Shown here piece after piece: positions 16,677 to 24,906 of a stretch of DNA of 64,000 bases. The notes under the pieces were generated by a model, which was not told the origin of the DNA, did no database searches, and was given only the letters and a program-made list of their open reading frames with translations. The translations under genes and the position numbers were made by a program. Position 1 is the first letter of the stretch. Every line of letters begins with the position of its first letter. The stretch comes from Saprospiraceae bacterium UBA2329. GTDB taxonomy: Bacteria; Bacteroidota; Bacteroidia; Chitinophagales; Saprospiraceae. The DNA is taken from positions 124,001-188,000 of the forward strand of contig DDUV01000062.1 in assembly GCA_002344975.1 (NCBI GenBank), given 5' to 3'.

Positions 16677-17290
16677 ATCTCCTCCTTCAACAACCGGTCA
16701 ATATCCTTCATAAACTGATCTACCGACTTGGGGTCCGTGCCGTCGCAAAATGCGCGCACATGGCGCTTTGTGTCCACCAGAATGAGCCGCCCGCTGTGAT
16801 CGAAGCCGCCCGGCGCTGTAGCATCCTCAATGGCCACGCTGAAATAGTCGTCGGCAATGTCATAAATCGCCGCCCGGTCGCCGGTCACCAAATGCCATCG
16901 CGGCGCCGACACCCCCAGTCCCGCAGCGTATTCGCGCAAGCGGCCCACCGTATCGCGGCGCACGTCAATGCTGTGCGAGAGCAATACCAAACGGTCTTCA
17001 TTTTCGTAGCGCTCATACAGGCGCAACATCTGGCGTTTCACCTTGGGGCAAATCGTGGGGCAGGAAGTGAAGAAAAAATCGGCCACATATATTTTGTCTG
17101 CAAAAGTGGCATTCGTCACCTCCTGGCTGTCCTGGTTCACAAAAGAGAAATCCGGCACCTTATGATATAGGGTGTCGCCGTCCACAATGTCTATTTCGCC
17201 CAAAATGGGCAGCTTGCCCTCCGGGTGTTGGCAAGAGGCTGCCGCCAGGCCCAGCACCGGCAGCAGCAACAGAAAAAATCTCTTCATCAT
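16670..17290 (-). CDS. SCO1/SenC family lipoprotein (copper chaperone/thioredoxin fold)
   Basis: 206 residues. Lipoprotein signal with lipobox AAASC (C20). Thioredoxin-like SCO fold: VPDFSFVNQDSQEVTNATF, VADFFFTSCPTICP with the metal/redox pair C77 and C81, LLSHSIDVRRDT, and the copper-ligand histidine H162 in FDHSGRLILVD. SCO proteins deliver Cu to the CuA site of cytochrome c oxidase or act as thiol oxidoreductases. The start codon overlaps the stop of the upstream lipoprotein gene (4 bp), so the two are translationally coupled. The 3' end touches the periodic array. Confidence 0.9.
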   Translation of the reverse strand: MMKRFFLLLLPVLGLAAASCQHPEGKLPILGEIDIVDGDTLYHKVPDFSFVNQDSQEVTNATFADKIYVADFFFTSCPTICPKVKRQMLRLYERYENEDRLVLLSHSIDVRRDTVGRLREYAAGLGVSAPRWHLVTGDRAAIYDIADDYFSVAIEDATAPGGFDHSGRLILVDTKRHVRAFCDGTDPKSVDQFMKDIDRLLKEEIR

Positions 17291-17745
17291 TGAGCGTTTG
17301 TTTCAGATGCGTTTTGCGGGAGTTGTTTCTTCAGCGCCTCAGCCGCCTCGATGCTGCCGAGCATAGCGTTTTTCACTTCCGTTATTTTGCCGATTTCATC
17401 CTGAAGGTACTGCATGATGTCTTCGTGCTTTTTGCCGTTGCGCAAATCGGGCAATTGCTGAAGGCCGTACATCCAGTCCCACATGACTTTGTCGGCGGCT
17501 TGCAGGTCGTACAGCGCTTTTCTGGTTGCATCGCGCAGTTCGTCCGTCAAAGCAGTATCGGCCGTAGCCGCCTCCATTTGTTTAGACAAGGCATTGATGT
17601 CGCTCATTTTCGGCATCACCTCATCATGCACCACCATCATTTCGTCCCAGAGCTTTTGCTGCTCTGCTTCCTGTGCCTGATTGGTGCCGCATGCGCTCAG
17701 CCCGGTCAGAAAGGCCAATGCGAGCAGGATCATTTTAAAGTTCAT
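17287..17745 (-). CDS. Small helical lipoprotein upstream of SCO
   Basis: 152 residues; lipobox GLSAC (C19) then an almost entirely helical, charged mature part (EAEQQKLWDEMMVVHDEVMPKMSDINALSKQME, read in parts). In Bacteroidota such proteins are often mis-annotated as viral A-type inclusion proteins. The 4-bp overlap with the SCO gene suggests a common role in copper handling or respiratory-chain assembly; this is inference from context. No metal-binding motif is obvious apart from scattered M and H residues. Confidence 0.7.
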   Translation of the reverse strand: MNFKMILLALAFLTGLSACGTNQAQEAEQQKLWDEMMVVHDEVMPKMSDINALSKQMEAATADTALTDELRDATRKALYDLQAADKVMWDWMYGLQQLPDLRNGKKHEDIMQYLQDEIGKITEVKNAMLGSIEAAEALKKQLPQNASETNAQ

Positions 17746-17825
17746 TTTTCAGTATTTTAGGCTGCGAAGGTACGGCTTGAAAATGTATCAACATACTGCA
17801 AAAACTTCTTTCCTTTGCGGAATCG

Positions 17826-17847
17826 GTAATCTGCTGCGCAGTTCATC
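17826..17847 (-). repeat. Composite palindromic repeat, locus 2 (single unit)
   Basis: On the minus strand GATGAACTGCGCAGCAGAT followed by TAC: one unit of the GATAAACTGC family, oriented toward the lipoprotein gene that starts at 17745. TACCTTCG, a -7-like box, lies between (about 17765-17772, minus strand). Confidence 0.65.
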
Positions 17848-17854
17848 GTCTGGT

Positions 17855-17910
17855 GGAATCCGAAATCAGGAATCCGAAATCAGGAATCCGAAATCGGGAA
17901 TCCGAAATCT
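17855..17910. repeat. Tandem repeat, four copies of a 14-bp unit upstream of pdxJ
   Basis: GGAATCCGAAATCA at 17855, 17869, 17883 (last base G) and 17897 (last base T): four nearly perfect 14-mers, i.e. eight alternating heptamers GGAATCC/GAAATCN. It ends 15 bp before the pdxJ ATG, inside the probable 5' leader. Confidence 0.9.
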
Positions 17911-17925
17911 TAAAATGCACATACC

Positions 17926-18645
17926 ATGACCCGACTCAGCGTCAACATCAACAAAATTGCGCTCATCCGCAACTCCCGCGGAGGCAACATGCCCGACCTC
18001 GTGCAAATAGCCAAAGACTGCGAAGCCTTCGGCGCACAGGGCATCACCGTGCATCCCCGCCCCGACGAGCGGCACATCCGTTTTTCCGACATCCCGCTGC
18101 TCAAAGCCGTGACGACCACCGAGTTCAACATCGAGGGCAATCCCACCGAGGCATTTTTGAAGGCCGTTTTGGAACACCGCCCGCACCAATGCACGCTGGT
18201 ACCCGACGCGCCCTCGGCACTCACCTCCGATGCCGGCTGGGACACCGTGCGGCACGCATCCTTTTTGAAAGAGGTTTGCGACCGCCTGCGCGAGGCCGGA
18301 GTGCGCAGTTCTATTTTTATCAATGCCGATGAAAAAATGGTGGAAGGCGCCAAAGCCCTCGGCGCCGACAGGGTAGAATTATACACCGGCCCTTTTGCCG
18401 CTCAGTTTCCACAAGATCCCGAAGCTGCCGTAGCCCCGCATCGTCGTTGCGCCCGCATCGCCGCCGAAATCGGCATCGGCCTCAATGCCGGCCACGACCT
18501 CAATTTAGACAATCTGCGCTTCTACCAACAACACACCGAAGCCCTGCTGGAAGTCTCCATCGGCCACGCCTTAGTATGTGACGCGCTTTACTACGGCCTC
18601 TCTAATACCATACAAATGTATCTCAGGCAGCTTTCCGCGGCATGA
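17926..18645 (+). CDS. pdxJ: Pyridoxine 5'-phosphate synthase
   Basis: 239 residues, full length for PdxJ. It condenses 1-deoxyxylulose 5-phosphate with 3-amino-2-oxopropyl phosphate to form pyridoxine 5'-phosphate in the DXP-dependent vitamin B6 pathway. Motifs: LSVNINKIALIRNSRGG at the N-terminus; catalytic H43 (ITVHPRPDERHI), E70 (FNIEGNPT) and H190 (LNAGHDLNLDNL), aligning with the E. coli H45/E72/H193 set; GADRVELYTGPFA and SIGHALVCDALYYGL near the end. Single gene whose 5' leader contains the 14-bp tandem repeat. Confidence 0.96.
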   Translation: MTRLSVNINKIALIRNSRGGNMPDLVQIAKDCEAFGAQGITVHPRPDERHIRFSDIPLLKAVTTTEFNIEGNPTEAFLKAVLEHRPHQCTLVPDAPSALTSDAGWDTVRHASFLKEVCDRLREAGVRSSIFINADEKMVEGAKALGADRVELYTGPFAAQFPQDPEAAVAPHRRCARIAAEIGIGLNAGHDLNLDNLRFYQQHTEALLEVSIGHALVCDALYYGLSNTIQMYLRQLSAA

Positions 18646-18781
18646 AACGTTCTTAACTTTTATTTAAGGAAGCGAAAACATTTTCTTAAACCCTCTTTTC
18701 CCAAAAGCCACTGAAAACCAAAGTATAACGACGCGTTTCAGCCGCAATAAATTGGCTTTGCGCTAAAAAAAACGCCGCGAA

Positions 18782-18813
18782 TTGCGCGGTCTTTTACAAA
18801 AGGCATATTTTTG
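18782..18813 (+). promoter_or_regulatory. Promoter of the SusC/SusD operon
   Basis: TTG (18782-18784), a 21-bp spacer, TATTTTTG (18806-18813), a full match to TAnnTTTG. It supports the ATG at 18853 as the start of the SusC gene (leader about 33 nt). Confidence 0.5.
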
Positions 18814-18852
18814 GCATCATTTTTCATTTTTTTAATCAAAATTCGGATTAGT

Positions 18853-21800
18853 ATGAAAAAACTCTCACTGGTTCTCGCGCTGGTACTGTTCGCCTTTGGG
18901 GCAGCAGTTGCGCAGCGAACCGTCAGCGGCATGGTTTCCGACACAAAAGGAGAACCGCTCATTGGAGCGAGCATCCTTGTGAAAGGAACCGTCACAGGTA
19001 CGGTAACCGACTTTGATGGAAAGTACTCCATCGCTGTACCTGCCGGCAGCACCACTTTTGTGGTCAGCTACACCGGCTTTTCTACCAAGGAAGTGGAAAT
19101 CGGCGCTTCCAGTTCTATCAACATTACTTTGGAAGACGCTGCCGAGCAGCTCTCCGAGGTGGTGGTGACAGGTCTCGGTATTCGCAAAGAAAAGAAAGCT
19201 TTGGGATACGCCGTGACCACTTTAGGCTCTCGCGACATTGAGCTTCGCCCTGAAGCCGACGTTTCGCGGGTGCTTCGGGGAAAAGTACCTGGCGTGGACA
19301 TTTCTCAGACCTCCGGTCTGGCCGGCTCAGGTACCAATGTCATCATTCGCGGGTACTCTTCCATTACGGGTACCAACCAGCCGCTTTTCGTGGTGGACGG
19401 TATTCCGTTCAACTCCTCCACCAACGCCGACCGCGGTTTTGATTCCGGCTCCGCTTCCGCTTCCAGCCGCTTCCTTGATCTTGATCCCAACAGCATTGCT
19501 GAAGTGAGCGTACTGAAGGGGTTGAGCGCCACCGTATTGTATGGCGAGGCTGGCCGCAACGGCGTTATTCTTATCACGACCAAAAACGGCGTTCCGGCCA
19601 ATTCCAACAAAAAACTGGAAATCACCGTGAACCAGTCTTTGTACGTCAACCAAATTGCTTCCTTGCCGGAAGATCAGGACTTGTACGGCAACGGTTTCGA
19701 CAACTTTGCCTCTGCGGCTTTCTCCAACTGGGGCGCGCCGTTCGATCAGCCCGGAAGATACGGCGTTGCTGCCGACGGCACCATCCGGCACCCCTATGAC
19801 CGCGCTGCGCTGAACGCTGTGTTCCCGCAGTATATTGGTGCGCGTTATGCTTACAAAGCGTACGACAACCTTCAGAACTTCTTCACCAAGGGCTTGATCA
19901 ACAACACGGCTATCAATATTGCCTCTCAGTTGGCCAACAACACCACCTTGAACGTCAGCTATGCTTTCCGCGACGATACCGGTTTTATTCCGCAAGAGTA
20001 CAACCGCTACACCAAGCATAACTTGGGTCTGGGTTTGCAAACAAAACTCAGCAATGGCTTCAAGATCAGCAGCACGTTCAACTATGTGACTTCTGATCGT
20101 ATCTCGCCGCCTTCCGACATCAGCTTCAGCTCCGGCTCCGACGGCAGCTTTACTTCGCTTTTCGGCCACATTTTCTACACCCCGCGCAGTGTGGGCTTGT
20201 ATGAATTGGAGTATGAGAACCCGGTGGACAAGTCCAGTATTTTCTATCGCGGCGGCAACGATATCCAGCACTCGCTCTGGACGCTCAACAACTCCGGCGA
20301 TTTGGAAGACCTGAGCCGTTTCTTCGGTAATATGCAGGTTTCTTATGAACTGACCGATTGGTTGACGGCTGCTTATCGCGTAGGCGTTGACGGTTATTCT
20401 CAGCAGCAGCGCTACTATCTGAACAAAGGCGGTATTGACGTTCCGACCGGTGTTTTGAGAACTTCAAACCGCAGCAATACGATTCTCGACCACTTGTTCA
20501 GCCTTGCTTATGACTTCAGATTGGGCGATTCATGGGTATTGGACGGCGTTGCTGGGTTCAACATGCGCCGCGATGTGCTGAACAGAACCTTCCTCAACAG
20601 CTCTCAGCAGTTTGTGTATGGCCTTTTCACGCACGATAACTTCATTGACAACACAAGCTCCTCCGATAAGTTTGAGGAAAACCTCATGGGCGCCTTCCTG
20701 ACGGCTTCTTTGGGGTACAAGAGCTTCCTGTATTTCAACTTCCAGGCACGCAATGACTGGACTTCTACGCTTGAAAAAGAGAACCGCAACGTTTTCTATC
20801 CTTCCGGTTCCGTTTCTTTCATTCCTACAGAAGCTTTTGCCGGCCTTCAAAACAGCAACCTCCTCAACTATATGAAGTTGCGTTTTGGCTATGGTACTTC
20901 TGCCGGCTATCCCGATCCGTATCAGACGCGTAACATCCTTTCTACCGGTACGCGCATTTTTGTAAACGATGGAGGCACGGTGATCAACACCAACAGCGTT
21001 TCCAACGTATTCGGCAATCCGAATCTCCGTCCCGAATTGCACAAGGAATTGGAGTTCGGCCTCGAAGCGCGCATGTTCAAAAACCGGCTCGGCATTGACC
21101 TTTCTTTGTACAACAAGACCTCTTCCGACCTCATCATTGATCAGCCTCTGGACCCGTCCACCGGCGGTACATCCACAACGGTAAACGCTGCGTCCATCCA
21201 GAATAAAGGCATTGAATTGGGTGTGGACATTACTCCAATCCAGAGCAAGAACTTCACCTGGACTTTGAACGCCAACTTTACCAAGAATCAAGGCATCGTG
21301 ACGGAATTGCTGGACGGGGTGGATCAGATCGCCTTCTCAGGCTATTCCAACCTCGGCAACTTTGCCATTCCTGGCCGCCCTTACGGCATTATCTTGGGAG
21401 ATAAAATTTTACGCGATGACAACGGCAACCCGATCGTAACAAGTGCAGGTGTGTATCAATCTTCCGGTGAGATCGGAGAACTCGGCGACCCAAACCCGAA
21501 TTATCTGCTCAACGGCGGTACTTCCATCAACTTTAAAGGTTTTTCACTGAGCGCTTTGTTGGCGTATGTGGACGGCGGCGTGATTTACGCTACCACGCCT
21601 TCTACCTTGATGGGCCGCGGCGTGCTTCAGGAAACCGGCTTCGATCGTTTTGTTCCCTTAATTGCTCCGGGCGTTAAGGCAGACGGTACGCCCAATGACA
21701 TTATGATCAACGCTTCTTCTCATTACTGGGAAAATGGAGGCGTTTTCCACGATGAAATGCGTACCTATGACGCCTCCTATGTGAAACTCCGCGAGGTATC

Positions 21801-22026
21801 ATTGGGGTATTCATTCCCGAAGAAGATTTTGGAAAAAACTCCATTCGGCAGCATGACGCTGGTATTCTCTGGCCAGAACCTGTGGTTCCGGGCATTGGGC
21901 GTTCCCAAGGGCGCCAATTTCGACCCGGAAGTATCCAGCCTTGGCGTAGGCAACGGTCGCGGTTTCGAGTTGATGAACGTTCCGACGTCCAAGCAATTCG
22001 GCGGCAGCCTCAAGTTCACATTCTAA
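18853..22026 (+). CDS. SusC/RagA TonB-dependent outer-membrane transporter
   Basis: 1057 residues. The signal peptide ends at ...AAVAQ (about residue 20). A CarboxypepD_reg-like domain (about 21-100: RTVSGMVSDTKGEPLIGASI, TVTDFDGKYSIAVPAG) is followed by the TonB-box/plug region (LSEVVVTGLGIRKEKKALGY..., ADVSRVLRGKVPGVDI, VIIRGYSSITGTNQPLFVVDGIPF in parts) and a 22-strand barrel ending in the aromatic GGSLKFTF. With the downstream SusD it forms a lidded import complex for oligosaccharides or peptides. The substrate is not deducible: no glycanase or sulfatase gene accompanies the pair. Confidence 0.95.
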   Translation: MKKLSLVLALVLFAFGAAVAQRTVSGMVSDTKGEPLIGASILVKGTVTGTVTDFDGKYSIAVPAGSTTFVVSYTGFSTKEVEIGASSSINITLEDAAEQLSEVVVTGLGIRKEKKALGYAVTTLGSRDIELRPEADVSRVLRGKVPGVDISQTSGLAGSGTNVIIRGYSSITGTNQPLFVVDGIPFNSSTNADRGFDSGSASASSRFLDLDPNSIAEVSVLKGLSATVLYGEAGRNGVILITTKNGVPANSNKKLEITVNQSLYVNQIASLPEDQDLYGNGFDNFASAAFSNWGAPFDQPGRYGVAADGTIRHPYDRAALNAVFPQYIGARYAYKAYDNLQNFFTKGLINNTAINIASQLANNTTLNVSYAFRDDTGFIPQEYNRYTKHNLGLGLQTKLSNGFKISSTFNYVTSDRISPPSDISFSSGSDGSFTSLFGHIFYTPRSVGLYELEYENPVDKSSIFYRGGNDIQHSLWTLNNSGDLEDLSRFFGNMQVSYELTDWLTAAYRVGVDGYSQQQRYYLNKGGIDVPTGVLRTSNRSNTILDHLFSLAYDFRLGDSWVLDGVAGFNMRRDVLNRTFLNSSQQFVYGLFTHDNFIDNTSSSDKFEENLMGAFLTASLGYKSFLYFNFQARNDWTSTLEKENRNVFYPSGSVSFIPTEAFAGLQNSNLLNYMKLRFGYGTSAGYPDPYQTRNILSTGTRIFVNDGGTVINTNSVSNVFGNPNLRPELHKELEFGLEARMFKNRLGIDLSLYNKTSSDLIIDQPLDPSTGGTSTTVNAASIQNKGIELGVDITPIQSKNFTWTLNANFTKNQGIVTELLDGVDQIAFSGYSNLGNFAIPGRPYGIILGDKILRDDNGNPIVTSAGVYQSSGEIGELGDPNPNYLLNGGTSINFKGFSLSALLAYVDGGVIYATTPSTLMGRGVLQETGFDRFVPLIAPGVKADGTPNDIMINASSHYWENGGVFHDEMRTYDASYVKLREVSLGYSFPKKILEKTPFGSMTLVFSGQNLWFRALGVPKGANFDPEVSSLGVGNGRGFELMNVPTSKQFGGSLKFTF

Positions 22027-22051
22027 TTATTCCAAAAGCAAACTTTGAATC

Positions 22052-23713
22052 ATGAAAAGATTGTTTAAAATATCAATTATCGCAAGCTTCCTCATCTTTT
22101 TGGGGGCTTGTGAAAGCACGGAATTGGAGGGGCTGCTCAACAACCCCAACGCCGTGACTCCTGAAAACGCAGAGTTAGATCTGGTATTCAACCGGGTCAT
22201 GCTCGATTTCAAGAGTTTTGTTTACGAAGCGCATGCGCAGACCGCTCCATATACCAGAATGCTGGCCATGACGGGAGGTTATCAGTACAACAGCCAAGAT
22301 CAGCCGCAGTCTTTTGACTATATATGGGAACTGGCTTATGCAAATTTATTGCCGGACATCGAATTGGTCATTTCATCGGCTACGGAAAAAGGCAGTACGG
22401 TGCATGCCGGCATCGCCAAAATCCTGAAAGCTTATGTTTATATGACTTTGGTAGACTTGTTCGGTGATATTCCTTATTCAGAAGCTCTGGGCGGCGCGAG
22501 CAATCCCAGCCCCAAGGCTGATGACGACAAGGCCGTTTATGAAGCTGCCGCGGCCGTATTGGCACAAGGTATTGACAACTTGAAAACGCCTGTTGGCTCG
22601 CCGGTAAACGACCTGTACTATAACAAAAACGTGGCTCGTTGGATCAAGTTGGGCAAAACCCTGCAACTGCGTTACCACGTCATGACCCGCTTGTCGGGCG
22701 GTTCTGCAACCGTTGTTAATGCATTGCTGGCCGAAGGCGACCTGATTAATTCAGCGGACGAGGATTTCCAATTCAAATACAGCAACAACCGCTCCAACCC
22801 GGATTCTCGTCATCCGGCCTATAGCGGAGCTTATGAATCGGCTGCCGGTGCTTATCTCTCTAACTATTACATGTGGTTGTTCTTTGCCGATAAAACAACG
22901 GAAGACCCGCGTCTGCGCTACTATTTCTACCGCCAGGATTGCGATGAAAGAGAAGAAGACCTCTTCACCCTGGGTTGCCGCACGCAGCCTTATCCTTTCC
23001 ATTGGGCGGACGGTTACCCGTTCTGTACGGCAGGTCTGATGTTCTCGGGCGCCAACAATCAATATCTGGGCTACTGGGGCCGCGATCATGGCGATGCATC
23101 CGGTATTCCGCCAGACAACCAGAAGCGTACAGCTATTGGCGTTTATCCTGCGGGAGGCAAGTTTGATGCCAACAACTGCGCGCATGTGCAACGCTTGGGT
23201 GTTGACGGCCTCAAAGGCGCAGGCATCCAGCCCATTATGATGTCTTCCTGGGTGGACTTCCTGAAAGCAGAGGCTGCGCTGACCATGTCGGGCGTAGCCG
23301 GCGATCCGCGTAGTTTGCTTGAAAGCGGCGTTCGCAAGTCTATCTCCAAGGTAATGGCATTTGGCGCAGCCGATGCAACCAGCGCTTATGTGCCTTCTAC
23401 TGCTCAAATTGATGCTTATGTAGCTGAAGTGTTGGCCGACTACGACGCTGCTGCTACTACCGACGCCAAACTCAACGTCATCATCAAGGAATACCACTTG
23501 GCATTGTGGGGCAATGGCCTGGAAGCGTACAACAACTATCGCCGCACGGGCAAACCTGCCGGTATGCAACCTACTTTGCAGGCAGATGCAGGTACGTTCC
23601 CACGCCTGCTGTGGTATCCGGCCAACTATGCCAACCTGAACGCCAATGCCGATCAGCGCAACCTGGCTCAACAGGTGTTCTGGGATACCAATGCTGCCGG
23701 CTTTATCAAGTAA
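22052..23713 (+). CDS. SusD/RagB-family substrate-binding lipoprotein (SusD-like_2 type)
   Basis: 553 residues. Lipobox FLGAC (C20). Helical TPR-type SusD fold: NNPNAVTPENAELDLVFNRVM, AGIAKILKAYVYMTLVDLFGDIPYSEAL (in parts), NVARWIKLGKTLQLRYHVMTRL, and near the C-terminus EYHLALWGNGLEAYNNYRRTGKP. These are hallmarks of the SusD/RagB nutrient-binding lipoproteins. It lies 25 bp after SusC, same operon, and acts as the lid over the SusC barrel. Confidence 0.94.
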   Translation: MKRLFKISIIASFLIFLGACESTELEGLLNNPNAVTPENAELDLVFNRVMLDFKSFVYEAHAQTAPYTRMLAMTGGYQYNSQDQPQSFDYIWELAYANLLPDIELVISSATEKGSTVHAGIAKILKAYVYMTLVDLFGDIPYSEALGGASNPSPKADDDKAVYEAAAAVLAQGIDNLKTPVGSPVNDLYYNKNVARWIKLGKTLQLRYHVMTRLSGGSATVVNALLAEGDLINSADEDFQFKYSNNRSNPDSRHPAYSGAYESAAGAYLSNYYMWLFFADKTTEDPRLRYYFYRQDCDEREEDLFTLGCRTQPYPFHWADGYPFCTAGLMFSGANNQYLGYWGRDHGDASGIPPDNQKRTAIGVYPAGGKFDANNCAHVQRLGVDGLKGAGIQPIMMSSWVDFLKAEAALTMSGVAGDPRSLLESGVRKSISKVMAFGAADATSAYVPSTAQIDAYVAEVLADYDAAATTDAKLNVIIKEYHLALWGNGLEAYNNYRRTGKPAGMQPTLQADAGTFPRLLWYPANYANLNANADQRNLAQQVFWDTNAAGFIK

Positions 23714-23724
23714 TTCAATTTTTT

Positions 23725-23761
23725 CGGTGAGAACCATTCGCTTCGGCGCGTGTTCTCACCG
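23725..23761 (+). promoter_or_regulatory. Intercistronic stem-loop after susD
   Basis: Perfect 10-bp inverted repeat CGGTGAGAAC (23725-23734) / GTTCTCACCG (23752-23761) between SusD and the lipoprotein gene, with no T-run after it. It is more likely an mRNA-stability or partial-attenuation element than a full terminator. Confidence 0.5.
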
Positions 23762-23783
23762 CAAACTAAAAAATGCGAATGCA

Positions 23784-24740
23784 ATGAAAAAAATATTGAT
23801 TTCATTTTTCAGCCTGTCTTTGCTGTTCCTGGCCTTTTCCTGCGAACAGGAGCGCGCTTTCCCTGAGTTTGAGGACCTCCAATACGGTTCTTTTCCCCGG
23901 CGATTGTCGTTTACAGGCGAATATTTTATCACAAACATTGCCACTTCTAAAATCACCTTCAAGGTTGAATTTTATGATGAAAATCAGGGCAAAAACGTAG
24001 AGTCTTATTCTTGGGCCGTCAGCTATATTGACCGCACCAACAACGGCGCCAACAACCGCCCGGCGCAAACGATCCGCACCGTGAATGCTTCTCAGTTCGT
24101 TACCAACCCTGACACGGGGCTGCCGTCAACGACGATTGAGATTCCCTTGCAAGACGTTCTCAACCTGTTTGGGTTCTCTGCTAATGACGTCAATGGCGGA
24201 GACTCGTTCATTTTTAACGCTACCCTGCGTCGTACAGATGGTAAAGTATTTACGTCGGTCAATACCAACGACCTTCTCGAAGGTCAGCCGGCGTTCAACG
24301 CTTTCTTCCAGTTCCGTGCCGACCTGAAATGCACGCCTGCGGCTCTGGCGGGTACTTACAACTACTCCACTGTAGGCTGGTGCGGTACTACTCAAACGGG
24401 TACTACCCGCTTGGTGGCTACCAGTGTTTCCGGTGTTTTCAACGTTGTGAGCCCGGACGCTCCGAGCGATCCGGATGCGGCCGACTTCTCGTTTGGCGCT
24501 TATGCTGCCTGCTACGGCGCCGGCAGTACGCTTCCCGGCGGCAATCTCCAGATCGTTGAAAACTGCTACGGCCTTCGTCCTATCGGTTTGAGCCGCTGGG
24601 GCGAAGACTACTGGTACAACTCAGTGACCGTTGATGGGCCCAACCTCATCATTGACTGGGAAAATAGCTATGCAGAAGGTGGCGTAACCACTCTGACACG
24701 TACAGACGGCACCAACTGGCCGCCGCTGAAAAAGGGCTAA
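23784..24740 (+). CDS. SusCD-associated surface lipoprotein, unknown ligand
   Basis: 318 residues from the ATG at 23784, chosen because it opens a lipoprotein signal peptide with LAFSC (C20); the in-frame upstream extension lies inside susD. The mature part looks like beta-sandwich material (FPRRLSFTGEYFITN, ITFKVEFYDENQG, SFIFNATLRRTDGKVF, LAGTYNYSTVGWCG). It contains several cysteines (WCG, YAACYG, ENCYG) and ends WENSYAEGGVTTLTRT. In gene position it corresponds to SusE/SusF-like accessory binding proteins, but I do not recognise the family. Last gene of the operon, followed by a strong terminator. Confidence 0.75.
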   Translation: MKKILISFFSLSLLFLAFSCEQERAFPEFEDLQYGSFPRRLSFTGEYFITNIATSKITFKVEFYDENQGKNVESYSWAVSYIDRTNNGANNRPAQTIRTVNASQFVTNPDTGLPSTTIEIPLQDVLNLFGFSANDVNGGDSFIFNATLRRTDGKVFTSVNTNDLLEGQPAFNAFFQFRADLKCTPAALAGTYNYSTVGWCGTTQTGTTRLVATSVSGVFNVVSPDAPSDPDAADFSFGAYAACYGAGSTLPGGNLQIVENCYGLRPIGLSRWGEDYWYNSVTVDGPNLIIDWENSYAEGGVTTLTRTDGTNWPPLKKG

Positions 24741-24757
24741 AATCATCTTTAGTCTTG

Positions 24758-24801
24758 AATATGAGTCACTTGGGATTGCCCTGGGTGGCTCATATTTTTT
24801 T
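24758..24801 (+). terminator. Rho-independent terminator of the SusCD operon
   Basis: 12-bp stem AATATGAGTCAC (24758-24769) / GTGGCTCATATT (24785-24796) with one G-T pair, followed by seven Ts in all. It begins 17 bp after the lipoprotein stop. Confidence 0.88.
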
Positions 24802-24906
24802 CAGATCATTTATTGGGAGGTACGGGGCAGGTTCTTGTTTTTTGAGACTACCTTGCGGGCGAATCTCCGCCTTATTTCTTTATCATCTTTGAATTTTAAG
24901 TTTCTC

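Noticed and set aside
16310..17170. 286-codon plus-strand frame spanning the 16.4-kb array and the SCO gene
   Set aside because: It begins inside a repeat array and is antisense to a good SCO lipoprotein.
17826..17910. CRISPR-like array near pdxJ
   Set aside because: The 14-bp units are directly adjacent without spacers; no cas genes are present.
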